A stretch of DNA of 64,000 bases from Streptomyces sp. NBC_01351 (GCF_036237315.1 NZ_CP108356.1:4965501-5029500); one strand, 5' to 3'; counted from the first letter of the stretch, positions 8,505 to 17,394 are shown. Numbers and translations are program-made. Notes: generated by a model from the letters alone, not told the origin.

Positions 8505-8532
8505 GGGAATTCTGTCCCGATTCCAGTCGTTG
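8505..8532 (+). promoter_or_regulatory. Sigma-R-type promoter of hrdD
   Basis: GGGAAT at 8505-8510, exactly 18 nt, then GTTG at 8529-8532. This matches the Streptomyces sigma-R consensus GGGAAT-N18-GTT. hrdD in S. coelicolor is a known target of this thiol-oxidative-stress sigma factor, so the site fits the downstream gene; the match is read directly from sequence. Confidence 0.8.
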
Positions 8533-8640
8533 TTTCCTTCGGAAGCGGGCACTCGGGAGAGTGTCCGAAGGGCGCTCCACCGCACCCCGGTGGCCGTCCG
8601 GCAGCCGCACCGCGACCGAACTCATCGCAAGGGAGCACGC

Positions 8641-9618
8641 ATGGCAACCCGCGCCGTCGCCCGCCGTAAGTCCACGAGCAGCGCACGCGCTGTGGGCGGG
8701 GAGATCGCAGACCGCGACCTGGTCGGCATGTACCTGGACGAGATCGCGCGCACCCCGCTGCTCGACGCCGCCAAGGAAGTGGAGCTCTCGCAGATCATCG
8801 AGGCGGGCGTGTACGCCCAGCAGATCCTCGACGGCGAGATGGAGCGGAAGGGCGACGCCCCCGCACGCGAGGAGCTGGAGGCGCTGGCCGCCGAAGGCGA
8901 GCGCGCCAAGGAAGTCTTCATCCGCTCCAACCTCCGTCTCGTCGTCGCCGTCGCCCGCCGCTACCCGCGCAGCGGTCTGCCGCTCCTCGACCTCATCCAG
9001 GAGGGCAACGCCGGCCTGGTCCGCGCGGTCGAGAAGTTCGACTACGCCAAGGGGTTCAAGTTCTCCACGTACGCCACGTGGTGGATCCGCCAGGCGATCA
9101 CGCGCTCCATCGCGGACCAGTCCCGCACCATCCGCCTCCCCGTCCACCTGGTCGAGGAGCTGGGCCGGATCCGCCGCGTCCAGCGCGAGTTCAACCGCGA
9201 GAACGGCCGCGACCCGGAGCACGCCGAGGTCGCCGCCGAGCTGGACTCGACGGAGAAGCGCGTGGGCGACGTACTGGACTGGGCGCGCGACCCGGTCAGC
9301 CTGAACATGTCCGTGGACGACCAGGGCGAGACGCAGTTCGGCGACCTCCTGGAGGACACCTCCGCGATCTCCCCCGAGCAGTCGGTGCTGTCGCTGCTGC
9401 GCAGCGAGGAGCTGGAGGACCTGCTCGGCAAGCTCGACCAGCGCACCGCGTCGATCATCAAGATGCGGTACGGCATCGAGGACGGCCGGGAGCGTACGCT
9501 GACAGAGGTCGGCAAGCAGCACGGCCTGACCCGCGAGCGGATCCGCCAGATCGAGAAGCACGCGCTGCTGGAGCTGAAGCGGATGGCCCGCGACACGGGC
9601 TTCGACGCCGCGGCCTGA
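8641..9618 (+). CDS. hrdD: RNA polymerase sigma factor HrdD (group 2 sigma-70)
   Basis: A 325-residue sigma factor whose sequence closely matches my memory of Streptomyces HrdD, including the N-terminus MATRAVARR, region 1.2 (EIADRDLVGMYLDEIARTPLL), region 2 (NLRLVVAVARRYP, LLDLIQEGNAGL, KFSTYATWWIRQAI), region 3 and the region 4 helix-turn-helix (TLTEVGKQHGLTRERIRQIE). It lacks the long N-terminal extension of the essential HrdB, as expected. GGGAG precedes the ATG at 8641. A sigma-R-type promoter lies about 110 bp upstream. HrdD is a non-essential principal-like sigma factor induced by thiol stress. A strong hairpin follows the gene. Confidence 0.95.
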   Translation: MATRAVARRKSTSSARAVGGEIADRDLVGMYLDEIARTPLLDAAKEVELSQIIEAGVYAQQILDGEMERKGDAPAREELEALAAEGERAKEVFIRSNLRLVVAVARRYPRSGLPLLDLIQEGNAGLVRAVEKFDYAKGFKFSTYATWWIRQAITRSIADQSRTIRLPVHLVEELGRIRRVQREFNRENGRDPEHAEVAAELDSTEKRVGDVLDWARDPVSLNMSVDDQGETQFGDLLEDTSAISPEQSVLSLLRSEELEDLLGKLDQRTASIIKMRYGIEDGRERTLTEVGKQHGLTRERIRQIEKHALLELKRMARDTGFDAAA

Positions 9619-9640
9619 CGCGGCCGGCCCACCCCCAGAC

Positions 9641-9677
9641 GAGCCCCGGCACCACCCCCCCCCAGGTGCCGGGGCTC
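9641..9677 (+). terminator. hrdD terminator hairpin
   Basis: A perfect 13-bp stem (GAGCCCCGGCACC at 9641-9653 with 9665-9677) and an 11-nt C-rich loop, 22 nt after the hrdD stop. It has no U-tract. Confidence 0.75.
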
Positions 9678-9784
9678 CCCCCTGCCGCGGCCTCGGCGGC
9701 CCGCCGCCCTGGGGCTCCGCCCAGGCCCCGCGGGTGCGGCGCCGCTGCTGGGGCGGAGCCCCGCGTCCTTCGGCGGAGCGGGCC

Positions 9785-10741
9785 CTACTCGACCGATCCC
9801 CCGGCTCCCGACAGCCGCGCCCCCAGCGCCCCTGCGGCCGCCCGCAGGGCAACCGGTTCCCGAACCGTGAACGGGACGCCGACCAGCGCCAGCCGCGCCG
9901 CCAGCCACTCCGGCGCGTCCCCGCTCTCGAAGCGGACCACCGTCTCCGACCCGCCCCCGCCCGGGAGGGCAACGGCGCGGAGCCACCCCGGCAGCGCATC
10001 CGCCCCCGCCGCGAAGGCGGCCTCCACCGCGTACGTCCCCCCGCCCCGCAGCCCCCGCCGTACGAACTCCTCCGCGTCCATCGGCAGCCCCCGCGGAGCG
10101 AACCTCGCCCCCGTAGCGAACGGCTCCCGCACCCGGTCCACCCGGAAGGTGCGCCAGTCCTCGCGCTCCAGGTCGTACGCCACCAGGTACCACCGGCTCC
10201 CCGTGCTCACCAGCCGGTACGGCTCCACCAGCCGCCGCGATTCCACCCCGTCCCCCGCCCGGTACGCGAACCGCAGCCGCTCCGGCCCCGCCACCGCCGA
10301 GGCCATCGTGGTCAGCGTCCGGGGGTCCACGCTCGCCCCGTCCCCCCGCGTCAGCGCGGTCGTGGCCGACTGCAGCGCGCCCACCCGGTGCCGCAGCCGC
10401 GACGGCAGTACCTGTTCGAGCTTGGCCAGGGCCCGTACGGAGGCCTCCTCGATCCCGTCGATCGCGTGCCCGGCCCCCGCCCGCAGCCCCACCGCGATCG
10501 CCACGGCCTCCTCGTCGTCGAGGAGCAGCGGCGGCATCGCTGCGCCGGCCACCAGCCGGTACCCGCCCTCCGCGCCCAGCGTGGCCTCCACCGGGTAGCC
10601 CAGATCCCGCAGCCGCTCGATGTCCCGCCGGATGGTCCGCGCACTCACCCCGAGCCGCTGCGCCAGTTCGCTCCCGGGCCATTCGCGCGGGGTCTGGAGG
10701 AGGGACAGCAGGGAGAGCAGCCGCGCCGGAGTATCTGTCAT
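9785..10741 (-). CDS. WYL-domain transcriptional regulator (YafY/DeoR-type HTH)
   Basis: A 318-residue regulator starting at ATG 10741. The N-terminal winged helix (residues 1-55, MTDTPARLLSLLSLLQ ... LGVSARTIRRDIERLRDLGYPV) is followed by the WYL domain (about 140-220) with SRWYLVAYDLEREDWRTFRVDRV, the region that binds small ligands or nucleic acid. It is divergent from an MFS exporter with only 63 bp between the start codons, so it very probably controls that promoter and its own. Similar YafY-type proteins in Streptomyces act as repressors of adjacent transporters. Confidence 0.88.
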   Translation of the reverse strand: MTDTPARLLSLLSLLQTPREWPGSELAQRLGVSARTIRRDIERLRDLGYPVEATLGAEGGYRLVAGAAMPPLLLDDEEAVAIAVGLRAGAGHAIDGIEEASVRALAKLEQVLPSRLRHRVGALQSATTALTRGDGASVDPRTLTTMASAVAGPERLRFAYRAGDGVESRRLVEPYRLVSTGSRWYLVAYDLEREDWRTFRVDRVREPFATGARFAPRGLPMDAEEFVRRGLRGGGTYAVEAAFAAGADALPGWLRAVALPGGGGSETVVRFESGDAPEWLAARLALVGVPFTVREPVALRAAAGALGARLSGAGGSVE

Positions 10742-10804
10742 GCGATCCAGACTGCCAGCGAAAGCGGACACAATCTGACCTACATCCCGTCTAGGTTTCT
10801 CTCC

Positions 10805-12388
10805 ATGAGCACCGAGACGTCCAAGACATCGCCCGCGAGAGAGAGCGGGCCCGTACAAGAAGAGCGGAACGAGACGACAGCCCCCGCAACCACGAACGGC
10901 TCGCCCACGAACGGGTCGCCCGCGGACCGCCGCCGCTGGCTGGCGCTCGCCATCGTGATGACCGCGACCTTCATGGACCTGGTCGACGTCACGATCGTCA
11001 ACATAGCCATCCCCAGCATGCGCGAGCACCTCGGGGCCTCCACCAGCGCGATCCAGTGGATCACCGCCGGCTACGCCCTCGCCTTCGCCGCCGGCCTGAT
11101 CACCGGCGGCCGTCTCGGTGACATCTACGGCCGCAAGCGCGTCTTCCTCATCGGCATCGCGGGCTTCACCGTCGCCTCCCTGCTCTGCGGCATCGCCGCC
11201 AACCCGGGCATGCTCGTCGCCTCCCGCCTCTTCCAGGGCGGCATGGCGGCCATGATGGTCCCGCAGGTCCTGGCGATCATCCACGTCACCTTCCCGCCGC
11301 ACGAGCGCGGCAAGGTCTTCGGCATGTTCGGCGCGATCGTGGGCCTCGGCGCCGTCTCGGGCCCGATGCTCGGCGCGCTGCTCAGCGAGTGGAACCTCTT
11401 CGGTCTCGAATGGCGCCCGATCTTCCTGATCAACCTGCCGGTCGGCATCGCGGCCGTGATCCTCGGCCGCATGTTCATCAGTGAGTCCAAGGCCCCCAAG
11501 GCCCTGCGCCTCGACCTCGTCGGCGTGGTCCTCGCGACCCTCGCCCTGGTCATGCTGATCTTCCCGCTCACCCAGGGCCGCGAGAACGGCTGGCCGCTGT
11601 GGGGCTTCGTCTGCATGATCGCCGCGCCGTTCGTCTTCGCCGCGTTCATCACGTACGAGAAGTACAAGATCAAGAAGGACGGCTCCCCGCTCGTCGAGCT
11701 CTCCCTCTTCAAGGTCAAGAGCTTCGCCGGCGGTATCGCCGTCCAGCTCACCTTCGGCATCGCGACCGGCATCTTCTTCCTGGTCTGGACGCTGTACATG
11801 CAGATGGGCCTCGGCTGGAGCGCCCTGCGCGCCGGCTCCACCGGCATCCCCTTCTCGATCGCCGTCTCGGCCGCCGCGGGCATCTCGGTCGGCAAGCTCG
11901 TGCCGCGCTTCGGCCGCAAGGTGCTCCAGGCCGGTGCGCTGATCATGGCCGCGGGCCTGCTCCTGTACATCTGGGAGTCCGAGCACTACGGCATGGAGAT
12001 CGCCCCCTGGCAGATGGCGGCCCCGCTGGTCCTGATGGGCATCGGCATGGGCCTGATCGTGGCCCCGCTGAACGACACCACCCTCTCCGAGGTGCCGCGC
12101 GAGCACGCCGGCTCCGCCTCCGGCCTGATCAACACCACCGGCCAGACGGGCAACGCGCTGGGCCTCGCTCTCACCTCCGTCGTCTTCTTCGGAATGATCG
12201 ACGACGACATGGTCTTCGGCGTGCCGTACGTCGAGGCCTTCCGCGTCGCGCTGTGGTGGATCGCGTCCGTCCTGCTCGTGATCTTCGCGGTGATGTTCCT
12301 GCTGCCGCGCAAGCCGATCCCGATGGAGCAGCGCGAGGGCGGCTCGGAGTACGTGGCCCCGGCCGCCGAGAAGGTCCCGGCCTCCTAG
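10805..12388 (+). CDS. DHA2-family MFS multidrug exporter
   Basis: A 527-residue, 14-helix membrane protein. A 40-residue hydrophilic, Thr/Pro/Asn-rich N-terminus precedes helix 1 with motif D1 (MDLVDVTIVNIAIPSM). Motif A (GGRLGDIYGRKRVF) follows helix 2, and the motif C region reads GLGAVSGPMLGALL. ATG 10805. Divergent from the WYL regulator and followed by a very strong terminator, so it is a monocistronic exporter unit. Substrate unknown. It is only distantly similar to the exporter at 4773. Confidence 0.92.
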   Translation: MSTETSKTSPARESGPVQEERNETTAPATTNGSPTNGSPADRRRWLALAIVMTATFMDLVDVTIVNIAIPSMREHLGASTSAIQWITAGYALAFAAGLITGGRLGDIYGRKRVFLIGIAGFTVASLLCGIAANPGMLVASRLFQGGMAAMMVPQVLAIIHVTFPPHERGKVFGMFGAIVGLGAVSGPMLGALLSEWNLFGLEWRPIFLINLPVGIAAVILGRMFISESKAPKALRLDLVGVVLATLALVMLIFPLTQGRENGWPLWGFVCMIAAPFVFAAFITYEKYKIKKDGSPLVELSLFKVKSFAGGIAVQLTFGIATGIFFLVWTLYMQMGLGWSALRAGSTGIPFSIAVSAAAGISVGKLVPRFGRKVLQAGALIMAAGLLLYIWESEHYGMEIAPWQMAAPLVLMGIGMGLIVAPLNDTTLSEVPREHAGSASGLINTTGQTGNALGLALTSVVFFGMIDDDMVFGVPYVEAFRVALWWIASVLLVIFAVMFLLPRKPIPMEQREGGSEYVAPAAEKVPAS

Positions 12389-12407
12389 GGTTTCCCGCTC
12401 TCGGTCC

Positions 12408-12452
12408 ACGGACATGCCCGCCTTCTCAGGCGAGCATGTCCGTTTCCTTTTG
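12408..12452 (+). terminator. Strong terminator after MFS exporter
   Basis: ACGGACATGC (12408-12417) pairs with GCATGTCCGT (12434-12443), extended inside by CGCC/GGCG, and is followed by TTTCCTTTTGTTTT. It is the clearest intrinsic terminator in the window. Confidence 0.88.
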
Positions 12453-12521
12453 TTTTCGCCTGCAATCGGGCGTACGGTAGGGGAAGCCACAGAATCGGGC
12501 ATCGAACGGATGCAAACCCAC

Positions 12522-13283
12522 ATGTACGCACCGGAGCGCCAGCAGGAGATCCTCCGCCTCGCCCGCGAGGCCGGCCGGGTCGACGTGGTCTCCCTCGCCG
12601 AGGGGTTCCAGGTCACCGCCGAGACCGTACGCCGCGACCTCAAGGCCCTCGACCGGGCCGGCCTGGTCCGCCGCGTGCACGGCGGCGCCATCCCGGCCGG
12701 CCGCCTCGACTTCGAGCCGGACCTCACCGAGCGGGAGGCCACCGCCGCGGACGAGCAGGACCGCATCGCGGCCGCCGCCCTCGGCGAACTCCCCGACGGC
12801 GGCAGCGTCGTCCTCGACGCGGGCAGCACCGTCGCCCGCCTCGCGGCCGCCATCCCGGTCGAAACGGCCCTCACCGTGGTCACCCACGCGCTGCCCGTCG
12901 CCGCCCGGCTCGCCGACCACACCGGGATCGACCTCCATCTCGTCGGCGGCCGCGTCCGCCACCGCACCCGCGCCGCCGTCGACGCGTGGGCGCTCCGCGC
13001 GTACGCCGAGATCCGCGCCGACGTCCTGTTCCTCGCGACGAACGGATTCTCCGCCGAGGGCGGCCTGACCACCCCGGACCTCGCCGAGGCCGCCGTCAAG
13101 CGCGCGGCGATCGCCGCCGCCCGCCGCGTCGTCCTCCTCGCGGACTCCGCGAAGGCCGGGCAGGAGCACTTCGCGCGCTTCGGCTCCTTCGCGGACATCG
13201 ACCTGCTCATCACGGACAGGGGGCTCGGCCCCGACCGCAAGGCTGCGATCGAGGCCGCAGGTTCGGAAGTCGTGCTCGTATGA
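12522..13283 (+). CDS. DeoR/GlpR-family transcriptional regulator of sugar metabolism
   Basis: A 253-residue regulator. The N-terminus MYAPERQQEILRLARE and the helix-turn-helix (FQVTAETVRRDLKALDRAGLVRRVHGGA, residues 24-52) are classical DeoR-family features; the C-terminal sensor has DAGSTVARLA, LVGGRVR and LADSAK motifs that bind phosphosugars. I prefer ATG 12522 over ATG 12510 because family members begin at this point and GGA is about 11 nt upstream. The 3' end overlaps the next start by ATGA, coupling it to fruK. In the family this gene controls fructose uptake and phosphorylation; here the downstream fruK is damaged, so the regulon may be broken. Confidence 0.88.
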   Translation: MYAPERQQEILRLAREAGRVDVVSLAEGFQVTAETVRRDLKALDRAGLVRRVHGGAIPAGRLDFEPDLTEREATAADEQDRIAAAALGELPDGGSVVLDAGSTVARLAAAIPVETALTVVTHALPVAARLADHTGIDLHLVGGRVRHRTRAAVDAWALRAYAEIRADVLFLATNGFSAEGGLTTPDLAEAAVKRAAIAAARRVVLLADSAKAGQEHFARFGSFADIDLLITDRGLGPDRKAAIEAAGSEVVLV

Positions 13284-14290
13284 TCCTCACCGTCACGCCC
13301 AACCGTTCCTTTCGACTGAGCGGAAGCGAGTCCGTTCAGCCGCACGCCCCGAACGGTCTTGGGCGCACTGGTCCCCGGCGTACTCGACCCCGGGGAGGCG
13401 ACACGCATCGTGTGCGTGGTCCTGTCCCGGGAGGCTGGTTCCCTGTGCGACCTGGCCATGTGGGTCCGGCCAGAGGCGGCGGGGAGGCCCCAAACCATCT
13501 CTCTGGTGGAGAGGGGGCCCCGCACGCTGGCACCGTTCCCGGCGTCCCAGATCGCACGGCGACGCTATCCCGACCCGCCCAGGGCCCCGCAAGCCGTCAA
13601 GTCGAACGTCACACGATCGAGCGACAACAACCTCGTACGACAAACACGTCCGGCCCGCAGTTCTGTCCGACGGAATCGCCCACCTCCCTGGAGACGGTCC
13701 GTACGTGGTCCACGCACGCGGCCTGGATCGCCTGCTGCGGCAGTCTCCCGCGCGGCCTCGCGCCCGGGTGGTACGCCGACCTGGTCGCCGGCGCCCGCGA
13801 AGCGGGCACCCGCATCGCCCTCGACACCACGGGCCCGGCCCTGCTCGCGGCGCTCCCGGCCCGGCCGGACGTCATCAAGCCGAACGCCTCCGAACTGGCC
13901 GCTGCGGTGGGCCGCCCGCTGTCCACCCTGGCCGACGTGACCGAGGCGGCGCAGGAGCTCCGCGCACGCGGCGCGGGGGCGGTACTCGCCTCCCTGGGCG
14001 CCGACGGCCAGCTGCTGGTCGCGGAGGAGGGCACCTACTACGGCACCGCGCGGGTCCCCGTGGACCGGGTCCGCAGCAACGTCGGTGCGGGCGACGCCTC
14101 CCTGGCCGGCTTCCTCGTCGCGGGAGGCACCGGCCCGGCCGCCCTCGCCTCGGCCCTGGCCCACGGCGCGGCCGCGGTCCAACTTCCCGGAAGCGCCATG
14201 CTGACCCCCGCGGACCTGAGCCCCGAAGCGGTCCGCGTCACCCAGGACCTGCCCCTGGACCTCCGATTGTCGGAACCCGCCACGGCCTGA
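13280..14290 (+). pseudogene. fruK: 1-phosphofructokinase (PfkB family) with replaced N-terminal third
   Basis: The ATG at 13280 overlaps the regulator stop and begins with MILTVTPN, the exact conserved start of FruK. From residue 9 the sequence is unrelated arginine/glycine/proline-rich text up to about residue 136 (about 13304-13687), then normal FruK resumes with LETVRTWSTHAAWIACCGSLPRG and continues through the catalytic NVGAGDASLAGFL (PfkB signature 2, Asp general base) to the usual C-terminus. The replaced part normally carries the substrate-binding GGKGxNVSRA region, not found in any frame here. The frame stays open, but the enzyme should be inactive. The insert nearly equals the length it replaces. 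Confidence 0.8.
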
Positions 14291-14316
14291 CGGGCGCAGG
14301 GCGATTTCAGCCGCGC

Positions 14317-14384
14317 CGGCGTTTGAGGCGCTGGGGGTACCCCCAGCGGTAGCTGGGGGAGGGTCCGGGGGCGGAGCCCCCAGC
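14317..14384 (+). repeat. GC-rich intergenic repeat (GCCGGCGTTTGAGGCGC family), copy A
   Basis: Follows the fruK remnant. It contains CGCCGGCGTTTGAGGCGC, then GGGGGTACCCCCAGCGG..AGCTGGGGG and GGGGGCGGAGCCCCC. The same modules recur at 30774-30980, 36090-36205, 43966-44146, 45389-45418 and 47681-47786, usually at gene ends. It is likely a REP-like element that also folds into terminator-like hairpins. Confidence 0.75.
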
Positions 14385-14451
14385 GGGGAGGGGCCGGGCC
14401 GGATCCGGGGGCCGGGGCCCGAGCCCCGGATCGGCCGACCTCAGCGGAGCG

Positions 14452-15231
14452 TCACCGCACCCGTGCGCGGAGCTCCATCGCTTCGCGCGCGGCCGCCTCG
14501 GTGTCGTACACCTCGCACATGTGCCGCCCGTCCGGGGTCGCCGTGTGCTCGACCTCCCACAGGCTGAGCTCCGCCCCGTCCAGCAGCACGAAGGCGTGCT
14601 CGTACAGGCTGAACCCCGCGTCCCGCCCGTCCGACAGGCACTGCCGGGTGCCGAACGCCTGCGTGATGTGGTGCGCGTACGCCGACCGCAGCAGCGCGGC
14701 CACCGGCTCGCCGGGCCGGTCCGCGTTCTCCGCGCGGCGCAGGACCCGCCGGGCGTGGTCGGCGGACTCCTCCACCACGTACTCCCGGTGCCGCTGCGCC
14801 GGAGCCGAGGCCGCGAACAGCGCGCTCAGCACGGCGACGTCGTTGTCCGGATCCTCGTCGCCCGGCAGCAGCACCGGCTCCAGCGCCGCGTCGGCCGGGA
14901 CCGCGCCGAACAGCCGGGCCACGGCCAGGCAGATCTCCGCCTTGCTCGCGAAGACCTCGTGCCGGACCGTGCGGTCGCCGTCGCCGTCGCCGAGCCGGTA
15001 CGTCAGCTCCCACAAGGAGACCGAACCGCCGTCCGCCAGCAGGTAGGTGTGCCGGTGCGTCTCCCGCCACAGCCCCGTCGCCGGACTGTGGTGGGTGGTG
15101 TACAGCGAAGAGCTGTGGGCGAGCGCCGCGCCGAGGCGCTCGACCAACCGGTCAGGAAGGTCGAAGGAGTTGAGGGTGCGGCCGAGGAGTCGCTCGAGGT
15201 GCGCCTCGGTTGTCTCGTACGGATCGCTCAA
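14452..15231 (-). CDS. DUF6227-family protein
   Basis: A 259-residue cytoplasmic protein without signal or membrane segments. It begins SDPYETTEAHLERLLGRTLNSFDLPD and has two similar halves, each with a HRHTYLLADGGSVSLWEL-like or EHAFVLLDGAELSLWEVEH stretch, suggesting an internal duplication. It matches my memory of the Streptomyces-specific family DUF6227, of unknown function. Start is TTG 15231, supported by GGAG seven nt upstream. It is divergent from the VKOR-like gene. Confidence 0.75.
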   Translation of the reverse strand: MSDPYETTEAHLERLLGRTLNSFDLPDRLVERLGAALAHSSSLYTTHHSPATGLWRETHRHTYLLADGGSVSLWELTYRLGDGDGDRTVRHEVFASKAEICLAVARLFGAVPADAALEPVLLPGDEDPDNDVAVLSALFAASAPAQRHREYVVEESADHARRVLRRAENADRPGEPVAALLRSAYAHHITQAFGTRQCLSDGRDAGFSLYEHAFVLLDGAELSLWEVEHTATPDGRHMCEVYDTEAAAREAMELRARVR

Positions 15232-15414
15232 GGTGGGTCTCCAGGCCGTCGCAGCTTGTCACTTCGCGGGAGCTCAACGTAGCCCCTGGCTCTGACATCA
15301 CGTCCGGGGTTCGGTAAAACGTCCGGGAACCATCAGTGGTTCCCGCCACCCCTTCAGGTCAACTTGCGTACGAATAGGCATGGTTCAGCCTGCTGTGTGG
15401 TGGAGCGCGGGACT

Positions 15415-16074
15415 ATGGGCGGCATGGCAACGAATACAGTGGGCGTCCCGCACCAACAGGAACGGCCCGACAGTCGACACGAGGGCGGCCCGCAGGCCGC
15501 GGCGGCCGCTCCGAGGGGGCCGGCCTGGCTGCTGGTCCTCACGGGGGCGGCCGGAGTGCTCGCCTCCTGGGTGATCACCCTCGACAAGTTCCTCCTGTTG
15601 GAGGACCCGGACTTCAAGCCGGCCTGCAGCCTCAACCCGGTGGTCTCCTGCGGCAGCGTGATGCAGAGCGAGCAGGCGCAGGCGTTCGGCTTTCCCAACC
15701 CCATGCTCGGGCTGGTCACCTACGCCGTCGTCGTGTGCGTCGGCGCGGGCCTGCTGGCCGGCGCCCGCTACCGCGGCTGGTTCTGGCTCGGACTGAACGC
15801 CGGAACGCTCTTCGGTGTCGGATTCTGCACCTGGCTGATGGTCCAGTCGCTGTACGAGATCAACGCGCTGTGCCTGTGGTGCTGCCTGGCCTGGCTGGCG
15901 ACCCTGCTGATGTTCTGGGCGGTCACCGCGCACAACGTCCGTACGGGCGCCCTCCCGGCCCCCGCCCCGGTGCGCGGCTTCTTCGACGAGTTCGGGTGGG
16001 CCCCGCCCGCCCTGCACACCGGGGTGATCGGGATGCTGATCCTCACCCGGTGGTGGGACTTCTGGACCGGGTGA
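15415..16074 (+). CDS. Vitamin K epoxide reductase (VKOR) family membrane protein
   Basis: A 219-residue membrane protein with about five helices. The four VKOR redox cysteines are present: C71 and C79 in the loop (PACSLNPVVSCGSV) and the CxxC at C153-C156 (CLWC) facing the quinone. VKOR homologues in actinobacteria reoxidise DsbA-like proteins and so drive extracytoplasmic disulfide formation. That fits its position beside chaplins and rodlins, many of which carry cysteine pairs, although direct linkage is inference. Start ATG 15415 has GGAG nine nt upstream; ATG 15424 is an alternative. Confidence 0.88.
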   Translation: MGGMATNTVGVPHQQERPDSRHEGGPQAAAAAPRGPAWLLVLTGAAGVLASWVITLDKFLLLEDPDFKPACSLNPVVSCGSVMQSEQAQAFGFPNPMLGLVTYAVVVCVGAGLLAGARYRGWFWLGLNAGTLFGVGFCTWLMVQSLYEINALCLWCCLAWLATLLMFWAVTAHNVRTGALPAPAPVRGFFDEFGWAPPALHTGVIGMLILTRWWDFWTG

Positions 16075-16101
16075 CGCAGCCCCGAACGGCCGCACGCGCG
16101 A

Positions 16102-16132
16102 GGGCCCCGGCAGCTGGACGCTGCCGGGGCCC
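16102..16132. terminator. Bidirectional terminator between VKOR gene and rodlin 1
   Basis: GGGCCCCGGCAGC (16102-16114) pairs perfectly with 16120-16132, with a 5-nt loop. It lies between convergent stops at 16074 and 16159 and probably serves both. Confidence 0.75.
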
Positions 16133-16158
16133 CCGTCGCTCGACGCGGGGAGCTGGGA

Positions 16159-16569
16159 TCAGCTGCCGACGGAGCCGTTGCCCGAGAGGACCGGGATGTT
16201 GTCCAGGATGTGCGAGAGCGGCTCGTCGCCCTTGGCCTGGGTGGAGTTCTCGGTGCACTGCTGGTTCTGCGGGTTGGACAGGACGTTGATGTCCTGGACA
16301 CCGACGTTGACCAGGGCGACCAGCGACTGGGCGTTGACCTTCGCCGGCAGACCGATGCAGGGCTTGTTCAGGGTGCCCTGGACCAGGCCGAGCTGCGGGC
16401 TCATGTCGCCGTGGGTCTTCTGGTTGCCGTAGACCTGCGAGGCACCGTTGCCGTTGACGGTGTTGATCCCGTTGTCGTTGCCGATGGCCATGGCCGGGGC
16501 CGCGGCAGCGGCGCCCGCGCCGACCGCAACGGCGGAGACCGCGGCGGCGGTCATGAACTTCTTGAACAT
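16159..16569 (-). CDS. Rodlin (aerial hypha rodlet-layer protein) 1
   Basis: A 136-residue secreted protein. The signal peptide ([16 protein letters not shown] ... APAMA) is followed by [21 protein letters not shown] and by [37 protein letters not shown] and the terminal VLSGNGS, all hallmarks of RdlA/RdlB. Rodlins organise chaplin fibrils into rodlets on aerial hyphae and spores. It has the same length as the second rodlin at 20139-20549 and about 80% identity by eye, so the two are paralogues. It is transcribed divergently from the Pro-rich secreted protein. Confidence 0.93.
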   Translation of the reverse strand: MFKKFMTAAAVSAVAVGAGAAAAAPAMAIGNDNGINTVNGNGASQVYGNQKTHGDMSPQLGLVQGTLNKPCIGLPAKVNAQSLVALVNVGVQDINVLSNPQNQQCTENSTQAKGDEPLSHILDNIPVLSGNGSVGS

Positions 16570-16839
16570 CTTGATCCTTTTGTCGCACGAATGCCCGCTG
16601 ATGGAGCGCCCTGGTCAACTGTCCCGGCGGGTGGTTGGTTCCGGTGCTTCACTCAAACGGCCCGCGTGCCGCCGGGTTTTCCCCGGAGGGGGTGAGCCTT
16701 CTGCGGACGCGTGCGCGAAGCCCGTACGCACCCCTCAGCTGTTCAAGATCCGGTTGCGCTCCGTGCGAGGTGTTCGCACGGTGAGTGAGGAAGCGGATCG
16801 CTCTGGTCCGTTTGTATGCCACCACCAGAAGGAACACCC

Positions 16840-17394
16840 ATGCACCGCACCAAGCCCTCCCGCGCCCGCATGATCGTCCCGTCGGCCCTCGCCGTCGTCA
16901 TACTGACCGGCGCGGCCGCCCCCGCGGGCGCCGCGGACGGTGAGGGTGCCGCCGCGCGCACCGAGCGGGCGGCGACCGTACAGCGGCAGATCGAGAAGGT
17001 GGAGAGCCGCGCCGCGGCCGGCCCGATCGACGACCTCCTCGCCGGCCTCACCAAGACCATCGAGGACCTCCTCAAGTCGGTGGGGGGCCTGCTGCCCGGA
17101 GGGATCACGCTGCCGCCGATCCAGCTGCCGAAGCTCCCGGACCTCAACCTCCCCGACCTGTCCGACATCGTCCCCAAGCTGCCGGTGGAGCTCCCGCCGC
17201 TCGACGGGGTCGCCCCGGACCTGCCGGCGGTCCCGCTCGTACCTCCGGCGGACACCGCGCCCGAACTCCCGGGCGCGGTCCCGCTCGTACCTCCGGCGGA
17301 CACCGCACCCGAACTCCCGGGCGTCCCCGAGCTCCCGGACGCACCCGAGATCCCTGACATCCCCGAGATTCCGGAGATCCCCGACCTGCCGTAG
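16840..17394 (+). CDS. Secreted proline-rich repeat protein, unknown function
   Basis: A 184-residue exported protein. A signal peptide occupies residues 1-33 (MHRTKPSRARMIVPSAL ... PAGA). After a short charged helix (VQRQIEKVESRA) and a DDLLAGLTKTIEDLLKSVGGLLP amphipathic segment, the rest is built from Pro/Leu/Asp/Glu repeats: LPKLPDLNLPDLSD, two 16-residue units of AVPLVPPADTAPELPG, then short PEIPD units. No cysteines, no sorting signal and no known family. GAAGG lies 7 nt before ATG 16840. Its position among rodlins and chaplins suggests a cell-surface or matrix role, which is inference only. Confidence 0.75.
   Translation: MHRTKPSRARMIVPSALAVVILTGAAAPAGAADGEGAAARTERAATVQRQIEKVESRAAAGPIDDLLAGLTKTIEDLLKSVGGLLPGGITLPPIQLPKLPDLNLPDLSDIVPKLPVELPPLDGVAPDLPAVPLVPPADTAPELPGAVPLVPPADTAPELPGVPELPDAPEIPDIPEIPEIPDLP
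17226..17321 (+). repeat. 48-bp tandem repeat, two copies, in Pro-rich protein gene
   Basis: Two adjacent, almost identical 48-bp units beginning GCGGTCCCGCTCGTACCTCC encode AVPLVPPADTAPELPG twice. Near identity at wobble positions indicates recent duplication. Confidence 0.75.

Noticed and set aside
9785..13525. A 1246-codon open frame on the minus strand spanning the MFS exporter and DeoR genes
   Set aside because: Only its last 318 codons (WYL regulator) show family motifs; the rest mirrors the exporter and DeoR genes and has no motif of its own. It is a codon-bias shadow.
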